From assembly GCA_022562835.1 (NCBI GenBank), contig JADFOM010000130.1, positions 1-7,053 on the forward strand: a stretch of DNA of 7,053 bases, read 5' to 3'. Source of the DNA: Acidobacteriota bacterium (GTDB lineage Bacteria > Actinomycetota > Acidimicrobiia > Acidimicrobiales > SHLQ01). This document shows, one piece after another, positions 1 to 6,424 of this stretch; within the stretch, counting starts at the first letter, position 1; the number at the start of each line of letters is the position of its first letter. The position numbers were made by a program, and so were the translations under genes. The notes beneath the pieces were generated by a model that did no database searches, was not told the origin of the DNA, and was given only the letters and a program-made list of their open reading frames with translations.

Positions 1-263
1 CTCGACGGAGGCTCGAATGTGCGGCTCAGATCCTGCTCTGCGAACCCGTAGGGGGAGAGCAACGGTGCAAAAACCGCCGACAGAACGAGAACGAGCAGGA
101 CCGCCGCGGAGATCATCGCAGCCTTGTTGCGGCGGAATCTGCGCCAGGCTAACTGTCGCTGCGAGTAGTACTTCTCGTCGAGCCCCTCGAGCGCGATCGA
201 CTCATTGAACAGAAGGTCGTCATCGAGCGCCTCGGCCTCGTCGTCGATCGGGAGATTAAACAA
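1..263 (-). CDS. OppC/DppC-type ABC transporter permease, N-terminal 87 residues (3' end beyond window)
   Basis: This is the second inner-membrane permease subunit of a peptide/nickel-type ABC importer; it would pair with the OppB-type subunit encoded just upstream to form the translocation channel. Only the N-terminus is visible. It has an acidic cytoplasmic stretch of about 30 residues, then the basic motif AWRRFRRNKAAM (residues 39-50), then a first membrane helix at about residues 50-66 ending in FAPLLSPYG. That arrangement, with Arg-rich residues before the helix and APLL-x-PY after it, is typical of OppC/DppC N-termini. The frame has no ATG or GTG between an upstream in-frame TGA (294-296) and M50. 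The TTG at 263-261 is therefore the likely start, supported by a GAGGA ribosome binding site six bases upstream. It overlaps the end of the upstream permease gene by 8 bases. The EAA loop lies outside the window, so the exact substrate class cannot be judged. The family call is confident; the start is fairly confident. Confidence 0.85.
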   Translation of the reverse strand, partial: MFNLPIDDEAEALDDDLLFNESIALEGLDEKYYSQRQLAWRRFRRNKAAMISAAVLLVLVLSAVFAPLLSPYGFAEQDLSRTFEPPS

Positions 264-1239
264 CGCGGATCCTCGGGTCGAGATAGCCGTAGATCAAGTC
301 GATCGCGAGGTTCGCGAGGACAACCGCTGTTGCGGTGACCATGATCCAAGCCAGAAGAATCGGGTAATCACCCGCGAACAGTGCGTCGAGGAACAACGTA
401 CCCATGCCCGGGTACTGAAAGATCTGCTCGGTGACGATGAGACCACCGATCAGAAGGCCAAGGTCGGTGCCGGCCTGTGTGGTGATCGGGATCATGGCAT
501 TACGCGCGGCGTGACGTGTCACGACTCGGCGCTCAGAGAGCCCCTTGGATCGTGCCGTACGGACATAGTCCAAACCGAGCACCTCGAGCATGCTGGCGCG
601 CATGTAGCGGCTGTAGACCGCTATCAGCTGAACCGACAGCACCAGCGCTGGAAGCGCGACATGGCGTCCGCGCTCGAAAAGGTCAAAGGTTCGCTGGCCA
701 GGCGGATAGAGACCAGCACTGGGCAAGAGCGGCCCGTTCAGTCCGGGGATCCAGTCCTGGAGATACACGGCGAAAAGGAGCTGCACCATCAGGGCAAACC
801 AAAAGGTCGGCATCGAGATGAACACGAAGGAGAACCCCGTCGACGCATAATCAACGAACGTGTTCTGGCGCATCGCGGCGACGATGCCCGTCGTGATCCC
901 GATCAACAACGAAAACGTTATGGCGACACCCACCAGTACCAAGGTGTTCGCCAACGCAGACTCGATCAAGGACCAAACATCCTGACTGTTACGAATCAAG
1001 GACTTGCCAAGATCACCGGTGACGAAGGCGGTCAACCACCTCCAGTACTGCTCGAGCGGACCGTCGTCAAGGCCCAGCGACTCGCGATAACGCTCAAGAT
1101 CCTCGGGTCGCACCCTCGGGTTTGAACGGAGGCTGGTGGCGGGATCAGCAATCTCGCGGGCGGCAAAGAACCCGGCAAAGCTCAAAACGAGCAGCACCGG
1201 AATGTTGATCAGAAGTCTACGAATCGCGTAACGCAACAC
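256..1239 (-). CDS. OppB/DppB-type ABC transporter permease
   Basis: This is an inner-membrane permease subunit of a peptide/nickel-type ABC importer. It would form the channel together with the OppC-type subunit and receive substrate from the lipoprotein encoded upstream. The 327 residues are close to the usual family length. The N-terminus MLRYAIRRLLINIPVLLVL is the classic OppB first helix. An extracytoplasmic segment follows (about 28-95) containing the family-typical pattern GDLGKSL (75-81). Further hydrophobic helices lie at about 98-123, 134-160, 194-212, 252-271 and 292-316. The cytoplasmic EAA loop, which docks on the ATPases, is clear at residues 224-254 (DYVRTARSKGL, then HAARNAMIP). 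The C-terminus YGYLDPRIRVV is also typical. The start is GTG with only a weak GGA nine bases upstream; the next codon, TTG, is an alternative. It lies 126 bases after the binding-protein gene, with a strong hairpin in the gap, and overlaps the next permease gene by 8 bases. The substrate (peptide, nickel or another solute) cannot be told from the sequence. Confidence 0.95.
   Translation of the reverse strand: MLRYAIRRLLINIPVLLVLSFAGFFAAREIADPATSLRSNPRVRPEDLERYRESLGLDDGPLEQYWRWLTAFVTGDLGKSLIRNSQDVWSLIESALANTLVLVGVAITFSLLIGITTGIVAAMRQNTFVDYASTGFSFVFISMPTFWFALMVQLLFAVYLQDWIPGLNGPLLPSAGLYPPGQRTFDLFERGRHVALPALVLSVQLIAVYSRYMRASMLEVLGLDYVRTARSKGLSERRVVTRHAARNAMIPITTQAGTDLGLLIGGLIVTEQIFQYPGMGTLFLDALFAGDYPILLAWIMVTATAVVLANLAIDLIYGYLDPRIRVV
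270..274 (-). promoter_or_regulatory. Ribosome binding site deciding the TTG start of the OppC-type gene
   Basis: GAGGA on the minus strand lies six bases before TTG (263-261) and inside the last codons of the OppB-type gene. It is the only well-placed Shine-Dalgarno match for the downstream frame and is the main reason for accepting a TTG start. Confidence 0.6.
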
Positions 1240-1262
1240 GCCGCTAATTCCGCCCTTGCACG

Positions 1263-1316
1263 AAACGACGCCGGTGGCCGAGAGACTTTGCGTCTCCGGC
1301 CACCGGCGATTCGTTT
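1263..1316 (-). terminator. Intercistronic hairpin between binding-protein and permease genes (attenuator or mRNA stabiliser)
   Basis: A near-perfect inverted repeat fills the gap between the binding-protein stop and the permease start. Bases 1269-1279 (CGCCGGTGGCC) pair fully with 1298-1308. The stem continues inward through 1280-1286 and 1292-1297 with a single bulged base (1281), closing on the five-base loop 1287-1291. An outer arm, 1263-1268 with 1311-1316 (AAACGA/TCGTTT), extends it past a two-base bulge. On the minus strand only a short T run (TCGTTTCG) follows, so complete rho-independent termination is doubtful. Hairpins in this position are well known in binding-protein-dependent operons, where they terminate part of the transcripts or protect the upstream mRNA from 3' decay, so that the binding protein exceeds the permeases. 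The structure is seen directly; the role is inferred. Confidence 0.75.
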
Positions 1317-1365
1317 GATTCAGACATCAATGAACACCAGGTGATCACCATGTCTGGGTGGACCG

Positions 1366-3120
1366 TCAGCCTTCGACGGTCCAGTCATACATATTCTCGA
1401 ACGAGCTGTACACGCTGCTGTTGTAGAGATCGACCGGCCCACCGATTATTTCGGAGTTCCAGATCGTCGAGTTCGGCAACAGGTACAACGGGATCCAAAC
1501 GACGTCCTCAGCCATGACGTCACCGATTTCATGGATGAGTTCGAGTCGAGTTGCCTCGTCCACCTCTGTGTCGGACGCGTCGAGCACTGGATCGAGTTCG
1601 GTGTTTGCGTAGGCGGTGTAGTTCTGGCCACCGAACTCGTTCTCCTCGCTCGGAATCTGATCCGAACGGTAGAGCTGGGTGACGGTCGGATCGGGGCTGG
1701 CGCTTTGTGCGTAGAGCCCGATCGGGCCGAAGTTCAGCTGTGGCAGCCTGTTCTCGAACAACTCACCGGGATCGTAGTTCTCGATGGTCCAGCAGATCCC
1801 GGCTTCCTTGGTCATCTCCTGCACGACCAGTTGCACACCTTCACGGCGCTCATTTCCGGCGACGGTGTTCGTGACGATATTGAGATCCTGGCCGTCCTTG
1901 GACCAGCACTCGGCGCCATCCTCACGAGTCCAGCCGTCTTCGGTGAGCAGAGTTGTAACCATGTCGAAGTCCTGCTCGTAGCCCGCGAAGTCCGTCTGGT
2001 CACACCATTCGCCGAGAGTAGGACTCCAGCCGGCGCAGTTGAGTACCTCAGGGTTCTCCATGAAACTCAACGCCTGGTCCGCAATCACTTGACGGTCGAG
2101 CGCGTAAATGACTGCCTTGCGCACGTTGGGGCTCGCGAGCACGTTGCCCGAGCTCGGCGACTGCTGATTGATCCACATGCCCTCAATGAACGCACCCGCC
2201 CCGATCGTGAGATCAAGATCGCCTACCTGTTCGACGATTCCGGGGAACGGCTGGGGGAAGGCAACCGATGCCTCACCAGATCGCAGCGCGGTGATCTGGG
2301 TTTCGGTCTCCTCACGCGGCACAAACACGACCCGTGAGATCTGCGGCATACGGTCTGCGTTCCAGTAGTTCTCGTTGGCAACCAGAATGAGCTGTTCCTG
2401 ATTGAACGACTCGGTCAACCAAGGCCCACCAGAGAACTCAATGCCCTCGTTCATCGTGTCCGCAACGTCGGTGCTGTCGAACTCATCGGCCTTGAGGAAG
2501 TGTTCGGTCGCTCCGCCGAAGAGATCGGGCCATGCGGCGTAGGGTTCGGAGAAGGTAATCACCGCAACCGCTGGATCGGAAGCATCGACGCCGGTGATCA
2601 GGTCATAACCCGCCGTCGACAATGTCCCGGTGGTGTCAAGCTTGGCATCCTGGGTAAAGGCGACGTCGGCCGAGGTGATCGGCGATCCGTCGTTCCAAAC
2701 CGCATCGGGTGAGAAAGCGAATGAGACACTAAATGTGCCATCTTCGTTCTCTGTTGTCTCGGGGTCGCCAGCCAGAACCGGTGAGGGTACGTATTTACCG
2801 TCGACATCGACCTCCATCAAACGTGGCAATACCTGGTTGCTTGATATCCACGACAGCCAAGAAGCGTTCGCACATGAAGTAATCGGATTTGTACATTCGG
2901 GCCACTGACTGGCGACGAAGACCGCTTCGCCCGCAGCACCCTCATTTGAGTCGCCGGCGGTCGTTGTAGTGTCGCCGTCACCTTCTGTTGTCGAAGAGTC
3001 ACCGGCTGTTGTCGACGAAGTGTCACCGGATCCGCCGTCGTCGTCGTCACCGCACGCGGCGGCGATCAATGAGAAAGCAAAGAGCAATGCGATGATTGCC
3101 CTAAGTCGTTTTGAGTCCAC
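1366..3120 (-). CDS. ABC transporter substrate-binding lipoprotein, family 5 (OppA/DppA-like)
   Basis: This lipid-anchored protein should capture a peptide or similar solute outside the membrane and deliver it to the two permeases encoded downstream. The start is GTG at 3120, six bases after AAAGGGAG; an upstream extension of the frame to 3168 lacks such a site and would bury the signal peptide. The resulting 584 residues fit the family. The signal peptide has a basic N-region (KRLR), a hydrophobic core (about 8-19) and the lipobox AAAC, with lipidated Cys23; Ala rather than Leu at -3 is slightly atypical. Residues 24-62 form an Asp-rich then Thr/Ser/Gly linker. The mature domain carries the family-5 signature around 136-157 (PDAVWNDGSPITSADVAFT), the GGPW segment at 231-234, and VRKAVIYALDRQ (333-344), matching the conserved region of SBP_bac_5 proteins. 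Six further cysteines (76, 83, 362, 373, 405, 443) could form disulfides outside the cell. The ligand cannot be predicted. Confidence 0.95.
   Translation of the reverse strand: MDSKRLRAIIALLFAFSLIAAACGDDDDGGSGDTSSTTAGDSSTTEGDGDTTTTAGDSNEGAAGEAVFVASQWPECTNPITSCANASWLSWISSNQVLPRLMEVDVDGKYVPSPVLAGDPETTENEDGTFSVSFAFSPDAVWNDGSPITSADVAFTQDAKLDTTGTLSTAGYDLITGVDASDPAVAVITFSEPYAAWPDLFGGATEHFLKADEFDSTDVADTMNEGIEFSGGPWLTESFNQEQLILVANENYWNADRMPQISRVVFVPREETETQITALRSGEASVAFPQPFPGIVEQVGDLDLTIGAGAFIEGMWINQQSPSSGNVLASPNVRKAVIYALDRQVIADQALSFMENPEVLNCAGWSPTLGEWCDQTDFAGYEQDFDMVTTLLTEDGWTREDGAECWSKDGQDLNIVTNTVAGNERREGVQLVVQEMTKEAGICWTIENYDPGELFENRLPQLNFGPIGLYAQSASPDPTVTQLYRSDQIPSEENEFGGQNYTAYANTELDPVLDASDTEVDEATRLELIHEIGDVMAEDVVWIPLYLLPNSTIWNSEIIGGPVDLYNSSVYSSFENMYDWTVEG
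2935..3051 (-). repeat. Low-complexity Asp/Thr/Ser/Gly linker of the lipoprotein
   Basis: This segment encodes residues 24-62 of the binding protein, directly after the lipidated Cys23. It begins with GDDDDGG and contains an imperfect repeat of TTAGDS (residues 37-42 and 53-58). It is probably a flexible, acidic tether holding the binding domain away from the membrane. Such linkers are common in actinobacterial lipoproteins and are prone to length variation. The composition is seen directly; the role is inferred. Confidence 0.6.
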
Positions 3121-3126
3121 TATCCG

Positions 3127-3134
3127 CTCCCTTT
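3127..3134 (-). promoter_or_regulatory. Strong ribosome binding site fixing the GTG start of the binding-protein gene
   Basis: AAAGGGAG on the minus strand lies six bases upstream of GTG (3120-3118). This is the best Shine-Dalgarno match in the importer operon. It supports the shorter reading frame, which starts with a conventional lipoprotein signal peptide. Confidence 0.75.
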
Positions 3135-3195
3135 GTTGATCGGCGCATTCGAACGAGTGCGCTGACACTTGAACGACGATAAGCCAGTGCTCACC

Positions 3196-3228
3196 GACAA
3201 TTTGGAGACCCTAGCAAGCCAAATTGAC
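3196..3228 (-). promoter_or_regulatory. Spaced inverted repeat upstream of the importer operon, candidate operator
   Basis: CAATTTGG (3198-3205) and CCAAATTG (3219-3226) form a perfect 8-base inverted repeat, with half-site centres 21 bases apart, about two helical turns. Including flanks, 9 of 10 positions match per arm. The AT-rich arms stand out against the GC-rich surroundings. Between them, on the minus strand, is TAGGGT (3213-3208), which resembles an actinobacterial -10 element, though no convincing -35 was found at normal spacing. The repeat lies about 80-110 bases upstream of the binding-protein start. A dimeric regulator site over a promoter would fit, but neither the promoter nor the regulator is demonstrated. 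Confidence 0.35.
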
Positions 3229-3284
3229 ATATGCCGGACACTCGCCAAGTCGACATGATCGACGTCTGCGACGCGCAGGCGTTA

Positions 3285-6200
3285 TCAGCCGCCGTCGATG
3301 GTCTCCTCCGGTGAGGTCGAGCCGTCTTCGGCTGGTTCGGAATCGCCGCTCGTTCCATCTTCGGGCACCGAGGTCGGCGGCTCGGTAGAGCGAGGAATCC
3401 CACCGGATAGCAGGTATGCCTCCTCGAGTAGCTCGGCGATCTCGGACTGAAGTCGCCCGTACTCCTCGAAGCCGGAGGCACCTTGCATCAACGCGTCGTT
3501 GGCCTGATCGAAAAGGTCGCGCACTTCTGTGAGCAACTCGTCGACCGTGCGATCTTCGACCTCCGATTCTTCTTCGGGATCGGTTGGAGGCTCTTCGCCA
3601 TCGACAACCACCGCTTCGAACTCGTCGTCGAACACGCTGTCAAGGCTTGCACCGACCAGCTCTTCGAGACCCTCCTGGAGGTTGGTTGCAAGCACGACCT
3701 GTCGACCCTGGGACACAATCACGTTCTCAAGAGTCGGAACGTTGGACAATCCCTCCGCGATCACGTATAGAGGACGCACGTAGACAATCGTGTTCCCGAT
3801 CGGCACCAGCTGCATCTCGCCGTAACTAACCGTCGAACCGCCTTGACCCAGCAAGGTCTGGCGCGATGACACAGCAGCGTTACTGCGAATGCGCTCATCT
3901 GCCAGTGCAGGTCCGGGCACGTTGTCGTCGTCCATCGAATACACGATCAGCTCGCCGTACGAATCGGGGTCGGCCCTCGCGACCATGAACGCCGACAACT
4001 CCTTGCGGGAATCGTTGCTGTCGATGTTGACGAACGAACGCAGGTTCACGAAGTCGAGGTCCGTTTCTCCCGGCAGTTGTAAGAGGGTGTGGTAGGGGTC
4101 GACCCGATGCTCCTGGGTCGACACGGTCTGTGTATCTTCGTCGACGACCGACGACACAGCCGGACCTGTACCTTCACGGCCGGGGTCCTGAGCAACTGCC
4201 CAGAAGCTTCCCTGTCCGTCATAGAAATCCTGAGGATCCGACACTTGGTAGCGCGCCCACAGCGATGTCTGGATCCGAAACAGACTCTCGGGATAACGCA
4301 GGTGATCAACGAACTCGGCAGGCATGTCTGAGAAGGGGACGAACAGATCATCGAAGGCAGCGTCATAGGCATCGAGCACCGGATCGTTGACGGGAGTTCG
4401 GTACAACGTCACCTCGCCGCTGTAACTGTCGACCACAGCCTTCACCGAGTTGCGGATGTAATTGAATCCAGAACCCAGCCCTGAGCCATCACGATCCTCG
4501 CCCGATGCCGCCTGACTGAACGGATACGAACCCGACGTCGTATAACCGTCGAGAATGTAGTGGATCCGCCCATCGACGGCTACGGCGTACGGATCGGTGT
4601 CCCACTCGAGGAACGGCGCCAACTCCGCTACCCGGTCCTCGATATCGCGTATGTAGAGCACCTTTGATTCGTTCGTGATGAAACTCGACAGGAGGGGTTC
4701 GAATTGTCCGAAACGGAGCGCGAACGCCGCCTTACGCACGATCGAATCGAGTCCGACACCACCTTCGCCCGCATAACGAGTCAGCACCCTCTCACTCGCG
4801 GTCGAGTAGTCAACCTCGTCGCGGTTCGTGTTGACGATCGAGTAGCCGCCAAGATTTTCGCCGTAATAGACCTGCGGATCGTCGAGCGTCTCGGGAAAGT
4901 CGGACACCTCCATCGGCAGATCGCCTGCGATGAACGTCGGCTCACCTTCGCTGTCGACGGCACCGGCCGGTGACGCAGCAAGGGCGTAACCGTGGGTAAA
5001 CGAGACGTGGGCCTCCTCCCATGAATCAAGCTCGGGAAGTGAAAGACCGCGCACACCAAGAATGACACTGGCCGGACGACCGTCGATCACGTAGCGATCA
5101 ACGTCTAGCGTGGCCGGAAACTCGTAGAAGCTTCGCTCGCCCTGAAGTCGCTCGTAGGTGGCGTGGGCCAACAACGGATCGAGCAGTCGTATATTGTCGA
5201 CGGTCGCCTCGGCCGCCACAATGTCCTGCGCGGTGATGCCGTCCTCATACTCGAAGACCCTGGTGTCAACCGTCGAGAGTCCATATGCCTGACGGGTCGC
5301 TTCGATGTTGCGTTCGATCAGCGCGGACTCGCGTTCGGATTCGGCAGGGCTGACGGTGCGCCACTGCACGAACGTCGGATAGATCGCGCCCATGACGATC
5401 TGCACGAACAGCCAGAGCCCGACCGCAACCGCGGGCAATGCCCAACCACGCCGACGAATGTTGTATAGCAACAGACCCGCTGAGAACAGCGAGATCAGGA
5501 TGAGCAGATGTAGTGCCGGCAGGCGAGCGTTGATATCGGTGTATCCAGCCCCGTCGACGTAGCCGTTCGAAGACAGGGTCAGCTCATATCGCTGGAGCCA
5601 ATAGTCGACAGCGCGCACGAGTGCCAGGAGCGCCAACAGAACGGATAGGTGAACCTTGACCGCCGCTGTGACCGGCGGGCCTTGGGCACGGACGCGGATC
5701 CCACCGTTGAGGTATTGCGCTATCAACGTCAGACCGATAATCACGATCAGCCCTACGAAGAACCACTCGACGATGAACGACAGGAAGGGCAGTTGGAAGA
5801 TGTAGAAGCCGATGTCGGTTTTGAACTGGGGGTCGTCGACACCGAATTCCTGGCGATTGCGGAACAGCATCCACAATTCCCACTTCGAGGCCGTCGGAAT
5901 CCCTATGAACAGGGCGAACAACGCGGTTACGCCGAAGCGGACGAGTCGCTGTCGCGGATCGACGACCTCGTGATAGCGGGCCAACAGCTCGTCCTCTGGC
6001 CCCGGCATTCTGATCTTTGGGGCCATTCGATCGGCCACTGTGAGTGAGACCCACAACATTAGGAAGAAGGTGAGCGTAAAAACCGTCGCCATGCCGAGCC
6101 GGTGCAACAGCACCTCTCGCCAAACCGACGCATGGTCGAGTGAATCGAACCAGAGATAGTCCGTATAGAAGCCGGCGATGCCGCGCAACGACAACAGAAG

Positions 6201-6296
6201 AATGAACAGCACGACCAGGACCCCGATGAGGATCCACCGTCCTCGGCCCATGAGCCCTTTGCGCGGCGCGGTCGGCATGTCGGCCCCTACCCGCAT
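3285..6296 (-). CDS. UPF0182 family large membrane protein
   Basis: The protein belongs to UPF0182 (Pfam PF03699), conserved in actinobacteria and cyanobacteria and without an established biochemical function. From the chosen start it has 1003 residues, usual for the family. Seven hydrophobic segments lie at about 21-44, 64-87, 118-145, 163-196, 213-233, 259-280 and 287-311; the rest is probably outside the membrane. Family-typical blocks include ERNIEATRQAYGL (328-340), FALRFGQFEPLLSSFIT (525-541), FNYIRNSVKAVVDSYSGEV (611-629) and DHLRYPESLFRIQ (664-676). An acidic break (about 888-916) is followed by a predicted amphipathic helical stretch (about 918-962), also typical of the C-terminus, and a Ser/Thr/Pro/Glu-rich tail. 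ATG at 6296 is chosen because GGAG lies six bases upstream. GTG at 6308 has no such site; ATG at 6278 (MPTAP) with AGGGG upstream is a real alternative. The gene ends in adjacent TGA and TAA codons. It is 128 bases downstream of the disrupted gene and 164 bases upstream of the importer operon. Confidence 0.95.
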   Translation of the reverse strand: MRVGADMPTAPRKGLMGRGRWILIGVLVVLFILLLSLRGIAGFYTDYLWFDSLDHASVWREVLLHRLGMATVFTLTFFLMLWVSLTVADRMAPKIRMPGPEDELLARYHEVVDPRQRLVRFGVTALFALFIGIPTASKWELWMLFRNRQEFGVDDPQFKTDIGFYIFQLPFLSFIVEWFFVGLIVIIGLTLIAQYLNGGIRVRAQGPPVTAAVKVHLSVLLALLALVRAVDYWLQRYELTLSSNGYVDGAGYTDINARLPALHLLILISLFSAGLLLYNIRRRGWALPAVAVGLWLFVQIVMGAIYPTFVQWRTVSPAESERESALIERNIEATRQAYGLSTVDTRVFEYEDGITAQDIVAAEATVDNIRLLDPLLAHATYERLQGERSFYEFPATLDVDRYVIDGRPASVILGVRGLSLPELDSWEEAHVSFTHGYALAASPAGAVDSEGEPTFIAGDLPMEVSDFPETLDDPQVYYGENLGGYSIVNTNRDEVDYSTASERVLTRYAGEGGVGLDSIVRKAAFALRFGQFEPLLSSFITNESKVLYIRDIEDRVAELAPFLEWDTDPYAVAVDGRIHYILDGYTTSGSYPFSQAASGEDRDGSGLGSGFNYIRNSVKAVVDSYSGEVTLYRTPVNDPVLDAYDAAFDDLFVPFSDMPAEFVDHLRYPESLFRIQTSLWARYQVSDPQDFYDGQGSFWAVAQDPGREGTGPAVSSVVDEDTQTVSTQEHRVDPYHTLLQLPGETDLDFVNLRSFVNIDSNDSRKELSAFMVARADPDSYGELIVYSMDDDNVPGPALADERIRSNAAVSSRQTLLGQGGSTVSYGEMQLVPIGNTIVYVRPLYVIAEGLSNVPTLENVIVSQGRQVVLATNLQEGLEELVGASLDSVFDDEFEAVVVDGEEPPTDPEEESEVEDRTVDELLTEVRDLFDQANDALMQGASGFEEYGRLQSEIAELLEEAYLLSGGIPRSTEPPTSVPEDGTSGDSEPAEDGSTSPEETIDGG

Positions 6297-6302
6297 ATGT
6301 AG

Positions 6303-6306
6303 CTCC
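6303..6306 (-). promoter_or_regulatory. Ribosome binding site favouring the 6296 start of UPF0182
   Basis: GGAG lies six bases before ATG 6296-6294. It overlaps the alternative GTG codon at 6308-6306, which makes that upstream start less likely. The competing ATG at 6278 has AGGGG five bases upstream, a weaker match to the usual anti-Shine-Dalgarno core, so the choice is not certain. Confidence 0.45.
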
Positions 6307-6397
6307 ACGCGTTAGAGCCGCGCATCATCTCGTTCACCATTGGCGCAAGCCTAGGCGTCTGCTGCCTCAATGATGCCGCGCCGCGAACCAGAGGGCC

Positions 6398-6417
6398 GCT
6401 GAGTAGCAACTGTCAGC
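6398..6417 (-). other. Small inverted repeat downstream of the disrupted gene
   Basis: GCTGA (6398-6402) and TCAGC (6413-6417) form a five-base inverted repeat with a ten-base spacer, just after the stop of the upstream gene. It lacks a following T run and the stem is short, so it is at best a weak terminator. The rest of the 128-base gap holds an 8-base palindrome, GCCTAGGC (6349-6356), and no promoter I could support. Confidence 0.2.
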
Positions 6418-6424
6418 AGTCTTG

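Noticed and set aside
205..1125. Long plus-strand open frame (306 codons) opposite the OppB-type permease gene.
   Set aside because: It mirrors a clearly conserved permease on the other strand. Its translation is rich in Arg, Asp, Gln and His without recognisable domains, and long antisense frames are expected in GC-rich coding DNA.
1531..2337. Plus-strand open frame (268 codons) opposite the binding-protein gene.
   Set aside because: It lies wholly inside the conserved lipoprotein gene and shows no family motif, signal peptide or plausible ribosome binding site; it is best explained as an antisense shadow.
3224..3229. TTGACA on the plus strand, a perfect -35 consensus.
   Set aside because: No -10 element follows at 16-18 bases, and transcription in that direction would run antisense into UPF0182.
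3249..3281. Two small hairpins just downstream of the UPF0182 stop (GTCGA/TCGAC at 3249-3263; CGTCTGCG/CGCAGGCG at 3263-3281), possible terminator.
   Set aside because: The stems are short or contain a mismatch on the transcribed strand, and no T run follows, so a terminator is not supported.
5584..6237. Second minus-strand frame (217 codons) inside the UPF0182 gene.
   Set aside because: It overlaps the conserved membrane segments of UPF0182 in another frame and has a shadow-like Arg/Pro/His composition.
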